Both the position numbers and the translations under genes were made by a program. Below, piece by piece: positions 52,101 to 62,824 of a stretch of DNA of 64,000 bases (positions within the stretch are counted from its first letter, which is position 1; every line of letters starts with the position of its first letter). Below the pieces are notes generated by a model, which searched no databases, was not told the DNA's origin, and saw only the letters and a program-made list of their open reading frames with translations. Source of the DNA: Linepithema humile (Eukaryota; Arthropoda; Insecta; Hymenoptera; Formicidae). Where the stretch lies: contig NC_090128.1 in NCBI RefSeq assembly GCF_040581485.1, forward strand, positions 15,624,001 through 15,688,000. Direction: 5' to 3'.

Positions 52101-53786
52101 AATTGTGCTTCGAGGTCGTCGCAATATCTCGCACCGATATATCGCGACGAGCTCCTTCACGCGGTCTGCAGACAACACCAGAGTAGATGAGACGAGTGTG
52201 TAGGTACGTACACGATAATAAAAGAGACACATTTACATGACAAGTCCTGAATCTCTATCTTCGAAATTAGTTTCTATGTCATATGTCTCCATCACATCTC
52301 GCTGTACACACACACAATACACACACACCAAACACATATACACACACACACACATATATATTTATATACAATATATATATATATAATCCAATATGTATAT
52401 AAATATATAATTATATATGTGTGTATTACAAAAGCATTGTTTGTAACTTTGTACGTTGGCCTCGATTACGCTGCATGCTTCGTACGAATCCCATCCGAGT
52501 ACGACGACGATATTTTTTTTCTTTATTTTTTCGTCTCTCAACAATTATAAATAAAAATAATAATTGGGGCTTTTGCTCGGCCACAACTAATGACAAAATT
52601 TCATTCCTCTTTATATTGTAGTTTCACCTTGTAGATAGAAAAATAGAAGTTTTAGCTAACTATTAGCACAAATGCGAGAATGAACAATGTTTTAACGTTT
52701 AAGCATCCATTAATCGATATCCGAATTTGAGTTCAGAGTTTAAAGAATCGGCTTTTATATTTAAATTTGACCGAAACTGGCTAACACACGTAACTTTTTG
52801 TTTGACTTTGTAATTAGAACGCGATCGTAATAGCTCGAACGTTAGTTTCTTTTGTTAAATCGACTAAAGATCGAGAAAGGTACATAAATGACCTAAAAAT
52901 AGCGGTGGAATCGGAGCGGGGCGACAATGCGATTTGATTTTTAATCTCTGACATGGAAACTTTTTGCAGGATCAAACTTTCCGCGTTACGTCAACGTAAT
53001 TTTAATTAAAATAATCTCGGTTTTTCTCAACAGTGGCTCGTGTCAAAGTCCAACGGCAATTAAGTAATTCCGGTTACATCCCGCAAAGCTGTTCGCTTGG
53101 AAACCAATTTCGCGCATAATTTGGATCAGGAATAATTTGAGATATGTGCTACAACGCAGAAAAATCGATTCTAAAAATTAATTATATACATAATATAAGG
53201 ATGTAAAAGGAAATATTCTTTATTGAGATTATTCTGAAGTGATCTCAAAAAACAGAAAAACATTTTTTATATACATATATTTTTTATATATTATTTGTAC
53301 ATATCAAAATATTATTTTATTAAACTAAAAATTGAAAAATTTCGAGATTCTTAGAATGTGAGTTTAACAAAATTAAAAAATTGAAAATAAATTTAATTAA
53401 CAGCAAATGTCGGAATTAATATAATAATTTGAAGCTTAACATCTTTGATTTGACATCTTTAAGTTTTTGTTTTCCATTTCTTATTTTTAAAAGTTTCTAG
53501 TTTTTCATCATTAACGATTGAAAATTTTACATTCAAACGAGCTCACCGTGCCATGATAACAGGCGTTACGCGTAAAGAAGTATTTTCGCACATCTTATTT
53601 TATGTTTTATAAAATTGTTGTTATCGTCGTCGTACTCGGTTATGGCGGAGAGCCGGCAGGCAGTCCCAACGCCTCCGTTGCTCGTCGCCGTCGTCGTAAT
53701 GCCGTCTGTTGTCGTCGTCGTCGTCGTCGCCGAGACGGACGGAGCACAGGGACTGATCCTCTCCTGGACGACGAATCTTTTCGCAG
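42747..53786 (+). other. brp: long brp intron
   Basis: No brp-like exon was recognised in this 11-kb intron. Notable contents are a TA run (46088-46130) flanked by TATATG repeats, CA/TA repeats near 52305-52440, and a GC-rich, CpG-dense stretch at 49020-49640. There is also a stop-to-stop frame of 63 codons at 50623-50814 that looks less random than its neighbours. Near 45335-45830 there are several ATATCC/GGATAT inverted motifs. The last 170 bp before the acceptor are GC-rich with GTC repeats (53700-53735). Confidence 0.45.
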
Positions 53787-53954
53787 CTGGACGAGCTCCG
53801 GACGGAGGTACAGCGACGGGACCAGGAGCTGCTGGCAATGTCGGCGAAAATGAAGACGCTTGAAGAGCAACACCAAGACTACCAGAGGCACATCGCCGTA
53901 CTCAAAGAATCTCTCTGCGCCAAGGAAGAGCATTATAACATGCTACAGGCCGAT
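53787..53954 (+). CDS. brp: bruchpilot exon (LDELR…)
   Basis: Fifty-six codons between TTTTCGCAG and GAT|GTGAGT, phase 0 at both ends. It encodes LDELRTEVQRRDQELLAMSA then KMKTLEEQHQDYQRHIAVLK and ESLCAKEEHYNMLQAD, nearly residue for residue the Drosophila Brp block that follows MAQKQ. Vertebrate CAST has the equivalent HIEVLKESLTAKEQRAAILQ. In-phase with both the small exon at 29296 and the cassette exon, so either can precede it. Confidence 0.96.
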
Positions 53955-55552
53955 GTGAGTACCTTTGTGATTATTTTGTTCTATTATAAAACGAGAATTA
54001 TATGTATATTTTTATAAATCTTGCAATTTGTTCGCAAATTGCAAAGTTATAAAATAGACTTTAAAATATTTTAATAATAATAAAAGAAAATCATTTCTTT
54101 AAATATGAAGAAAAATATATTGTATCAAAATTATTTCTTTAATTGATTTAATTAAAATTTTATTTTTGTGAATTTTAATTTGAAAATAAACTTTTTACTG
54201 TCTCGTTAGTCATTTTTCAACACATATTTGTCAGCTGCCATCAAAAGCTAAAGAATAGAAACTTCTGCAATAAATAGATTATTTTTCAAAACCTCAAAAG
54301 CTTTTAAATACATAAAAATTTACAAGAACAGGAGGTTGCCAAGTATGTTTTCGGTAAACAAGTTTACACTAGTTTTGTTATTTTCTGTTATGTTGATCCG
54401 AAACTGGAACGCGACCGAGTCTTAAAATCGATACCAAATTTCTAACCGCATCTCCCAAATTTGGATGTTCAACAAAAGCACGATCTGTTATGTGGGAACG
54501 ACAACGGTAACTAATATTATTATTCGAAAAACAAAGAATCATTGTTTAAAAAAAAAAAGTTGTATTTATTGATTTAATTTTTTCAGTTTTTACTACTAGC
54601 CTTTTTATCTTTAAAGGTTTGTAAAAACCGAAACGAAAGAAAGAGAGAGAGAGAGAGCGCGTGCAAAGAGACCTGAAAAATTTTCTCTTTGAAAAAGTCC
54701 CATTAAACAAAACTAGGACGAAGCTTCGAAATCAAATTTGAACAAGGAAATGCTCACTCAACTCACGTAGACTTCATAAATTTTAAAATAGCCATCGATG
54801 TGAGAAAAATACTTACTGCAAACTTTGTTCTAACCCAAACTTATCTCTATTTTCAAGTTACAAAAGGAATTCTTGATCTTTAATGTTTTACAAGATGTAA
54901 CCTTGCGATTGCAAAGTACTTTAAACCGCGAAAAAAAATAAAAACTAATTTTTTTAAGCATAAAGACTTTAGTCTCATATTTTGTGATTTTTGAATATTA
55001 ATTCAAATTTTATAAAAATTAAACTTAATGAGGAAAACTTACGAATAGTCGTATATGTTTCTGTCTCAATTTTTACGTTTTATTTTTTACGTTTCGAGCA
55101 CTAAGAAAAATCCTCTTTAGATTAACCTCGCAAGACAAACTCTAAAGAGGAGGAAGAGAATATATTGTTGTTGTTTCCTAAGCCGGAGAGAGACTTTCGA
55201 AGGGATTAAGTAATCGGCGACACGTGATTTCGATCAGCTGTTTGACAAATCGGTCCGACAAGTCGGGAGTCGAGTTAAAGCTGCGACAAATCGCGCGTCC
55301 GGGTGAGGTCAACGGAGAAAGGCCAATCGGAAAACTGGGTCGAGCTTCTCTCTCTTCTCACCTGTCCTCTCCTCTCCTCTCCTCTCCTCTTTCATCTTCG
55401 ACGTCGCGTGAATATGCGTCGTACGTATTGCGCGTTGAATATTCCGCATTGGACTCGCCTGAAGATTCCTTCCTTCATAGTCGACTCACCTTTTCAACAA
55501 TCGAATTCTTTCTCACGATTATTCCGATTAAAAATGTATGCGTGTCCCGCAG
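53955..55552 (+). other. brp: brp intron
   Basis: AT-rich, then GC-richer from about 55200. It has a short CTCCT repeat (about 55366-55390). The open frames at 55224-55749 begin in the intron and run into the next exon in other phases, so they are artefacts. Ends TGCGTGTCCCGCAG. Confidence 0.6.
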
Positions 55553-55720
55553 GTCGAGGAGATGCGGCAGCGACTCGAAGAGAAGAATCGGATGATCGAG
55601 AAGAAGACACAGGCGGCGATGCAGGCGCAACAGGAGCGCAATCGCATAAACACCGAGTTGACCGAGCTGAAAGATCACATGGACATCAAAGATCGCAAGA
55701 TCAACGTTCTACAGCGCAAG
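55553..55720 (+). CDS. brp: bruchpilot exon (VEEMRQRLEEK…)
   Basis: Fifty-six codons, phase 0 at both ends, donor AAG|GTAAGT. The product VEEMRQRLEEKNRMIEKKTQ… continues to LKDHMDIKDRKINVLQRK, the strongly conserved ELKS/Brp block (vertebrate CAST LKDMLDVKERKVNVLQKK). Continuous charged coiled coil with no proline. Confidence 0.96.
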
Positions 55721-58184
55721 GTAAGTCCTCCCTTTTTTATTTCTCCTGAGTTTTCTCGCTGGAATCGAAGGACGCTTCGTTTACTTACATCGACTTTTAT
55801 CTATTTTTATCTATTTTCTACATTTTTCACCATTCTTGCCCAGCCTCGTCTCCATACTTTTGTATTCATTGAGAGTCTTTCCGCACGCGAATGACTACCA
55901 TGCGAGACGCGAAGAATCGCCTCATTACGATTCATAACTCGGAACGGGCGAGTATTATGGTAAAAGATTTGCCGGTACGAAGTAGACAACTTGCGTGAAA
56001 TGAATTTCCTTATCGCGCGCATGACAGCGTTTAGTCTTCTATCTGAAAAAAGACGTAAGTGCAAAGGCAGACGAGTCCGGCGAGATAAATTTTCTTATCA
56101 CGTGGAGTCAGTTAACGCTTAGGAAAATATTAACTGCGAGTATACAGGGGCAAATTGCTCCGATAAAATTAATTGTTCGTCGTTTTACGTAAATTATTGC
56201 AGAATGAAAAAATGAAATGTAAAGAAGATTTTTATTGTCTCCTCGTTAATTTCTCCTTTATCCGTTATCCTTCCTCAAGTTAGAAGGCTTATCACGCTTG
56301 CATTTTTTTATATAATAAGTAATATTTTTATTATCTTACTTTGTTTATTATCTTATTTTTACATGTAAATTAAAGTTAGCGCGCTAAAAACAATAAAAAA
56401 TGAAATAATAGACTAGTTCATATTATTTTTATCAGCATTAAAAATATTTATCCATTAGAGAGCAACTGCTAAACAGCAAATTTATACATGATATGTGTAG
56501 CATAAATGTGACGCGTATCACGGCACATTAATAACCCCATTTGTCTCAATGATCACGGATGTTAAAAATAAAAAGTAAAATAACAAGCAAATTAAAAAAT
56601 TAATGCATCTCTATTTAAAGCTCATGCATTTTAAAAATAAAAGTTGAGTAGTAGACAATTGGATGAGTAAATAATACATAAATAACTAATAAATGACTAA
56701 TAACAATTAACTAGTTTTTTACGAATAGAACGAGGTCTATTTTAACGAGTATAAAAATAACTTGGAATGAAAGAGGGTTGAATTAACGAAAGCACATCCC
56801 ACGCAATTGCCCACATAGTAGAAGAACGGAATGCGCATGAGTACGAGCACGAATTCAATCAATCGTCTCATGAATTGCAGTCGGCTCTTTGAGGAAATTC
56901 CGGGAGCTGATCCCACGAGGGATGACGTATGTGACGACACTATGAAACGTAACTTGGTATCGGTATGGATTACGCGCGATGACCGAACTCCTAAGGCGAG
57001 GAAATCGTATTCTGTTCGTCGCGAAAAGAATGTTTTACGACACTTCTTATGTTGCGCAGGTGCCGATTTAATTAGAATTTACAACTCTATCTAATAATGC
57101 TGAAAATAATTTCTATAAGATAAAAAGAAATATTTTGCGTGAAAAAGAAGGATGAAGGAAAATGGTGTATATCAGAGTCATGTCATTTTAAGAACAAAAA
57201 ATCGATACTTTTCTATAATTTTCTGTAATAAAATTGTCTGAGAGCTTCCTGCCTACGGCAGTAATTTTGAATTTGCTTTGACAGAGTTTTTGCCTTTGAT
57301 TACCGCTTCATCAGCTTCGTGAAGGTGACAAAGGTCCTCCTTTCTTCCTCACGTTTGACGAGACAGACGCGAGATCCTTGAATTAGGAGCGCGCACCATG
57401 TATTCACACAAAGTACCGAGCATTAATTGTCGGGAGCGGCTGGAAAAAGAGCGAGAGCGCACCATACACTCGACATGCTGATGTATCCTAAACGCGGTGT
57501 CGCAACGTCGGAGAAAAAGAGAGAATGCGCATGAGTGTCGAAGGTTCGGCCGTCGATTGGGACGGCAAATGCGGTGTGTGCGCGCGCGCGCACTTGTATG
57601 ACGTTTTCTTGCAATGTTTTTGCGTTTGCTAGTCGATGTAGAATAGTCGCGGGTGCAAATGCAAACACACTTGTAAAGACGTTGCGTTGCGTCACGACTG
57701 CCTTTGCGCCCGCACGACCGTATCCTTACCTTGTTCTTGTCAATTTTTGCACCTTCCTTTATGTTGCGTTTTGTGGACAATAAATTGTATTGTTTGCAAA
57801 ATTATATTTTCACTTTTTGTTACCGCACTATGATTATTACTCGATATCTGTGTGTAGAGCCTTTCCTCTCATGAACGATAACGAGAGGTAAGATCAGTAG
57901 AAGAATAATAAAATAAACTCGTCCTGTTTCTGATTGGTGAGTGCGCTTGTATTCCTATGCGAATACGAAAATTATTATTGTTGTTATTTGCAATTATTTT
58001 ATTTTACCTTTATTACGTTTATATTAATTTATAAGAAAAAATATGTATTAATTTTTTTATTATTGTATAAAATATTCCAAGTCGTCTTGTTTTAATTCTT
58101 TTTACTATTTATCAAATAAGTTATAATACATTATGCTACACTTAATTATGTTATTATATTTTAATGTATATAATTTATGCTGTA

Positions 58185-58221
<37 letters not shown>

Positions 58222-58838
58222 AATTGGTTTGATCGTTACCTGTGTTATTATCTACGTATGCTATTTATAGAATTTATTATTTGCTTTGACACGAGAACCG
58301 TATTTATTTTTACATTAGCGTGCCTGTCGTGACAATGATGTCCAAGTATGATTATGTGAGTAAAAGAAGAATGAAGGTGCATTGGCAGGTAGGTAATCAC
58401 GTGACTTTATGTTAATTAACTTTTTATTTAATGGATAATATGAGACCTCATCAGCGATATAATAACTCATTACTAAACACAGCTAATTCACAATTCGCGT
58501 GACACAAATTTAATTCCCTAAATGTAAAGCAGTTTTGATGCAATAATTTACCTTTCCACTCCTTTTTTCTCTTTCTTTATATGGAATGTGTTATAATTAA
58601 ATAAACTGTATCAATATAAACCTGACATTTAACGTGAAGTAAAATTTTCCATAATATTAAAATTTGACCTTACCATAGTTATAAGCTTTAGATTAAATTA
58701 AATCCTCTAAATTACCGAATAACAAAAGGTCATTCTTACGAAGGCGAAATTAGCATTTCCATTTGTATTAACAAAACGACTGACAAATAAAACAGCACTC
58801 ATCATCTTTTGATCTTACGAGTCTGCTGTTGGCTTCAG
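55721..58838 (+). other. brp: brp intron
   Basis: AT-rich with GC-richer parts near 55840-56150 and 57330-57780 (including GCGCGC near 57580) and a TA run (58189-58218). Overlapping short frames on both strands at 57349-57783 show no domain. Ends GTTGGCTTCAG. Confidence 0.5.
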
Positions 58839-59102
58839 ATCGAGAATTTGGAGGACCTGTTAAAGGAGAAGGATAATCAGGTCGACATGGCCAGGGCCCG
58901 GCTGACAGCGATGCAGGCGCATCATTGCAGCAGCGAGGGTGCACTTAGTAGTCTCGAGGAAGCGATCGGAGATAAAGAGAAGCAAATGGCACAATTACGT
59001 GAGCAGAGGGACCGAGCCGAGCAAGAGAAGCAGGAGGAAAGGGAGTTACACGAGAGGGAAATCGCCGAGTACAAAATGAAGTTACATACTTTGGAGTCCG
59101 AG
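58839..59102 (+). CDS. brp: bruchpilot exon (IENLEDLLKEK…)
   Basis: Eighty-eight codons, phase 0 at both ends, donor GAG|GTGAGC. It encodes IENLEDLLKEKDNQVDMARA, then SSEGALSSLEEAIGDKEKQM and an acidic-basic coiled coil ending HTLESE. The SLEEAIGDKEKQMAQLREQR segment corresponds to vertebrate CAST TLEEALAEKERTIERLKEQR. This is the last part with clear vertebrate ELKS similarity; the exons after it are the insect-type Brp C-terminal coiled coil. Confidence 0.96.
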
Positions 59103-59426
59103 GTGAGCCCCCCAAGCCTAAACGATTTTCTCCTTTAATTTTGTACATGTGTCATTAATGTAAAGTGAATTGTTGATTCTTTTTATTAGCCAAGTTTCTC
59201 CTAAAAATAGACAAAATTGAGATAATGAGACACGTAATAAATAAATAATAAGAAGCCTATCTAATCAACACAAATGGCAATGATAGAATCAATTTTATAT
59301 CTATTACACATATATTGTGTATTTAATTTATATTACAATAATTATGCAATCTTGAAAAAATAATATTATATAAAAGATTAATTAAAAAAGTGATATTTAA
59401 ATGATTATCCCATAATTTGCCGTCAG
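59103..59426 (+). other. brp: brp intron, 324 bp
   Basis: AT-rich, no features beyond splice sites (GTGAGC … GCCGTCAG). Confidence 0.85.
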
Positions 59427-59813
59427 GTGGAGAAGTTGGGCGCGCGTTTGGAGCGAGCGCAGGCGGAGAAGGATCGGTTGGAGGCAAAGCTGGAAAGCTC
59501 GCAATCTGAGCTTGGTAAAAGCAAAGCCGAGTTGGACAAGGCCGCGTCCGAGGTTGGACGCAGCGGCGCGGATTGGGAGGCGGCAAAGCAGCGACTAGCT
59601 AGATTGGAACTGGAGAATGAGAGGCTGCGACACGACATGGAACGATCGCAGGGATATGGCAGGAGCACACTGAACTCGTCCCAAGAAATGGAACGCGTTC
59701 AGGAACGAGCCGACAAAACGGCCGCCGACCTTAGAAGAGCTCAAGCAGAGCTGAGAGTTACACAAGCGGATAACGAGAGGGCGCGTGCCGAAGCCGCGTC
59801 TCTCCAAGAAAAA
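59427..59813 (+). CDS. brp: bruchpilot exon (VEKLGARLERAQ…)
   Basis: 129 codons, phase 0 at both ends, donor AAA|GTAATT. It encodes VEKLGARLERAQAEKDRLEA, SQSELGKSKAELDKAASEVG and, after RLELENERLRHDMERSQ, the segment YGRSTLNSSQEMERVQERAD. Drosophila Brp, from memory, has a longer insertion before the corresponding FGRTTMTTSQELDRAQ; here it is short, so the region differs in length between insects. The 3' part (AELRVTQADNERARAEAASL) is typical Brp coiled coil. Confidence 0.95.
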
Positions 59814-61256
59814 GTAATTATTTTTTATTCTAATAATAATTGCTTTATTGTGTGAGTGTCTTATTGAGATAAAAAAATATTTATGACACAATATTCAAGT
59901 TTTGATACTAATTTTTAAAAAATACTGAAAATTTGCATTATTTCTGTGATAAATTCATTAAAAGATTGAAATAAGTATCGGAATTTTTTTTTTTTTTTTT
60001 TTTGACGCATAAAATCTGACTTGCCACAATTTGTTAAAAATGTTTCATATTTTTAAAGACCGTGGCTACAATTTATTATATTTTAGCATTATTGATTCAC
60101 ATCAAAAGAGATTAATACGCTGCATTTTAATACGAATTTTTATTTAAAAAGCTATTAAAATATCTTTTGTCCTAAATCGCGAAGGAAACGTTCTCTTTCG
60201 GAGCATCGCAATCTCACAGCTGCTTAAAATATCGTTTTCTTTGACATCTTTCTCGCAGGATTGCTATTTATATACCAATTACAGTAGTATCGATTGATCA
60301 GCGCAGAAGTAATCTGAACTACTTTACTGGAGCACACGACCTATACATCGTTACTCAGTGGTCTATTAATGGACGACTGAAGGTCCATTTCGGACCACGA
60401 CTGCAGCAGTTTCATTTTGACGAGCACTTTCCATCAGATCGGATCCGTATCGGTCGCGTATCCTCGCGAACAATCGATTTTAATCGATTCTCATCGTCTA
60501 GCTAAAAGTTCCTTCCCTCGTCCTTCTTCTTTATATCGCCCTTGGTTTTCTTCGTCGCTGTGCCACCACCATCCATGCCGGTGCAATAGGATCCAATTTC
60601 CAATCACGCCTTCGTCCTGCACCGCGTCTGCACCGGCAGCGGAGTAACGATCCCGTCGCCTAAGTGACTGGAAAATTGCTCACGCGCATTACCATATCGC
60701 TTATGGAGAAACACGGTTAAATAGTGTGCTCAAGTTCGCATTTGCTCAGCTTGTCGCTGAGTTTGCCGCATAATTTTTGCGCGTGAAGAAACGAGTTAAC
60801 AACGAGGGAATAAAGGACTGCAAATGAATAATGCAAATCTTTCTAACACGAAAAATTACGTTAATGTTCGATCTTGTATTACAAATAATTTCTCCATAAT
60901 TATAGAGTTTACCCTCTAAAAAACGTATACACCGTAAAAAAAGTACTTTGAAGAAATGTTAAAAGTATGCGCAAAACCTTTCTTTTTGTACAAAAATGTA
61001 ATTTCTATTCTTGCAATTTTAATCGCTCTCAACATGTAAATTTTTTTTAATTTTTGAATTCAAATATGTTAAATATGTTAAAATATTAACGATACCAAAG
61101 CTTGAAAATTCAATAACTGGAACAACGAATGCTATATACTTGATTAAATCTGAAAAGCGCTCAGATTTGCATAAAAGCTACTTGCTGGAGCTACTTGAGC
61201 CGGTCAGATTCCTAAAGCGGGAAGTATCAACAAAATTTTGCTCCTCTTTGTTTAAG
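59814..61256 (+). other. brp: brp intron
   Basis: AT-rich with a T run (about 59984-60003) and a GC-richer segment at 60180-60780 showing no domain. Ends TTTGTTTAAG. The open frame at 61140 reads from intron into the next exon without a break, but its upstream 39 codons have no Brp similarity. Confidence 0.6.
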
Positions 61257-61559
61257 GTGGAAAAGAGTCAGGGCGAAGTGTACAGGCTTAAAGCCAGGCT
61301 GGAGAATGCTCAAGGCGAGCAGGAAAGCCTGCGGGAAGAGTACGATCGAGCCCAAGCCTCCGTGGCTCGGCTTCACTCAGAAAGAGACAAGGCGATCGGT
61401 GAACTTGAAAAGTCGCAGGAGGAACTCGAACGCACGCAGGCTACTCTCGGCAAGGCGCAACTTCAGCAAGATAAATTACAGAATATGTTGGATAAAACGC
61501 AGAGCGAAGTTGACAAGCTGCAAGAGAAGCTCGATAAGACGCAGACGGAAGTTCGTAGA
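61257..61559 (+). CDS. brp: bruchpilot exon (VEKSQGEVYRLKA…)
   Basis: 101 codons, phase 0, donor AGA|GTAAGT. It encodes VEKSQGEVYRLKARLENAQG and a repeated Lys-Glu-Gln coiled coil ending with KLQEKLDKTQTEVRR. The family pattern of 11-residue-like repeats (DKTQ-E-DKLQ-KLDKTQ) is visible. Drosophila Brp has the equivalent EKSQGEVYRLKAKLENAQGE. The acceptor is TTTAAG|GTG, chosen because it joins …SLQEK|VEKSQ in register. Confidence 0.94.
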
Positions 61560-61805
61560 GTAAGTAGTTAAAAAAAAAAAAAGATAGTATATTATATTCA
61601 CATAATTAAATGATTATTATAAAATTTTGTCATCTTGAAGTGCATATGTTTTATAATCTAAATTATTTAATATATAGATATATAAATGTATCATAAAATA
61701 GATAATTAATTTTAATCCCTTATTAGCATCCAAGTTGTATTAATTTATAAGCATATTATTTTTATTTATTTAAATAATGCCAACACATTATAATAATTAT
61801 TGTAG
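61560..61805 (+). other. brp: brp intron, 246 bp
   Basis: AT-rich, with splice sites GTAAGT … ATTGTAG. Confidence 0.85.
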
Positions 61806-61958
61806 ATGCAAATGGAGAGAGAGAAACAGAACTACGATTTCGAGAACCTGCAAAGCCAGCTCGACAAGGCGCTAGGACAGTCAACGAGGATGCAAAAGGA
61901 GCGTGAAACGATTCAACTCGAGGTCGATCGATTACAAGACAAATATGAAAAGGCTCAA
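61806..61958 (+). CDS. brp: bruchpilot exon (MQMEREKQNYDFE…)
   Basis: Fifty-one codons, phase 0 at both ends, donor CAA|GTGAGT. It encodes MQMEREKQNYDFENLQSQLD then KALGQSTRMQKERETIQLEV and DRLQDKYEKAQ. Drosophila Brp has the near-identical DNLQSQLDKALGQAARMQKE. The ATG at the first codon is an internal Met after the acceptor, not a start. Confidence 0.95.
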
Positions 61959-62033
61959 GTGAGTATAATTAACCTGCCGAGATTTAAATCAGTTATTAAT
62001 AATAATTTGACTCGCGTTATGATTGTTCGCCAG
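61959..62033 (+). other. brp: brp intron, 75 bp
   Basis: A very short intron with GTGAGT and TTCGCCAG. It is 75 nt (divisible by 3) and open in frame, so retention would add 25 residues without a frameshift. The retained peptide has no heptad pattern, which supports its being intronic. Confidence 0.85.
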
Positions 62034-62222
62034 GTCATAATGCAACGACTACAGAAAGAACGAGACAGCTTCCAGGAAGAAATGGAGAAAATGCACGAAA
62101 GGATAGAACTGCAGCAGAATCAGCTAGGCAAGATGCAACGCGAAAAGGAGAACATGCTGTCAGAACTCGATCTGGTGAAGGATAGATGGGAGAAGGCGCA
62201 CAACACTCATCAGAAATTGACG
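62034..62222 (+). CDS. brp: bruchpilot exon (VIMQRLQKERD…)
   Basis: Sixty-three codons, phase 0 at both ends, donor ACG|GTGAGA. It encodes VIMQRLQKERDSFQEEMEKM to DRWEKAHNTHQKLT, which aligns with the Drosophila Brp block ending ERYEKSHAIQQKLQ. Continuous coiled coil. Confidence 0.95.
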
Positions 62223-62431
62223 GTGAGAAAATTTGATTTCTTGCAGAATAATAATTTTACTATCTTTTCAAATCTTTTAACTTTTATATTTATAGACAAT
62301 TATATCTAATAATCTTAACATAATAAAATATGCTTTACTTTATTGAACGATGCAGATATTATTTTGCAAAAAAGAATAGGAAAATAATTGTGTTTTTTTT
62401 TCTATGTGGTTTCTGGAATTGGGATGGGCAG
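62223..62431 (+). other. brp: brp intron, 209 bp
   Basis: AT-rich. The acceptor region has a T run and then GGGATGGGCAG. Confidence 0.85.
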
Positions 62432-62571
62432 CTCGAGCGAGACGACGCCTTGACTGAAATCCAAATCCTCAAAGAGAAATTGGATAAGGTTCAGTATTCC
62501 ATGAACAAAGCTCACGAAGATCGGGAGAATACTACCAAGGAATTCGAGAAGATGCTAGAGAAATACGATAG
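62432..62571 (+). CDS. brp: bruchpilot exon (LERDDALTEIQ…)
   Basis: 140 nt entering phase 0 and leaving phase 2 at GATAG|GTAATA. It encodes LERDDALTEIQILKEKLDKV then KEFEKMLEKYD and two bases of an Arg codon. Drosophila Brp has MERDDAVTEVEILKEKLDKA and KEFEKMLEKYDRAQ at the same place, which fixes the splice and the completion of Arg by the next exon. Reading on gives an immediate TAA, consistent with an intron. Confidence 0.95.
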
Positions 62572-62824
62572 GTAATAGACTAAACATTTTACATTAAAAC
62601 GACTCAATTAGTTCGAGTATGTCTATATATATTATATATATATATATCACTTTTAACACACAGATGTAGCAATTGATTTGATATTATTATACGAAGACTA
62701 AGATATTTCAAATAATTTTTATGCATTCTTGATTAAATTTCTGTAATTATGGAATATCGAGTAGATTGTAGCAGAAAAGGCAGAGGATATTTCTAGACTA
62801 AATATTTTACGACGACTGTCACAG
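62572..62824 (+). other. brp: brp intron, 253 bp
   Basis: AT-rich with a short TATATA tract and GACTGTCACAG at the acceptor. Confidence 0.85.

Noticed and set aside
53602..53863. Open frames running into the exon at 53787
   Set aside because: They are not in the phase of the Brp exon and are driven by GTC repeats before the acceptor.
61140..61256. Upstream extension of the exon at 61257
   Set aside because: Open by chance. The peptide has no Brp similarity, and the join at 61257 matches the known Brp order exactly.
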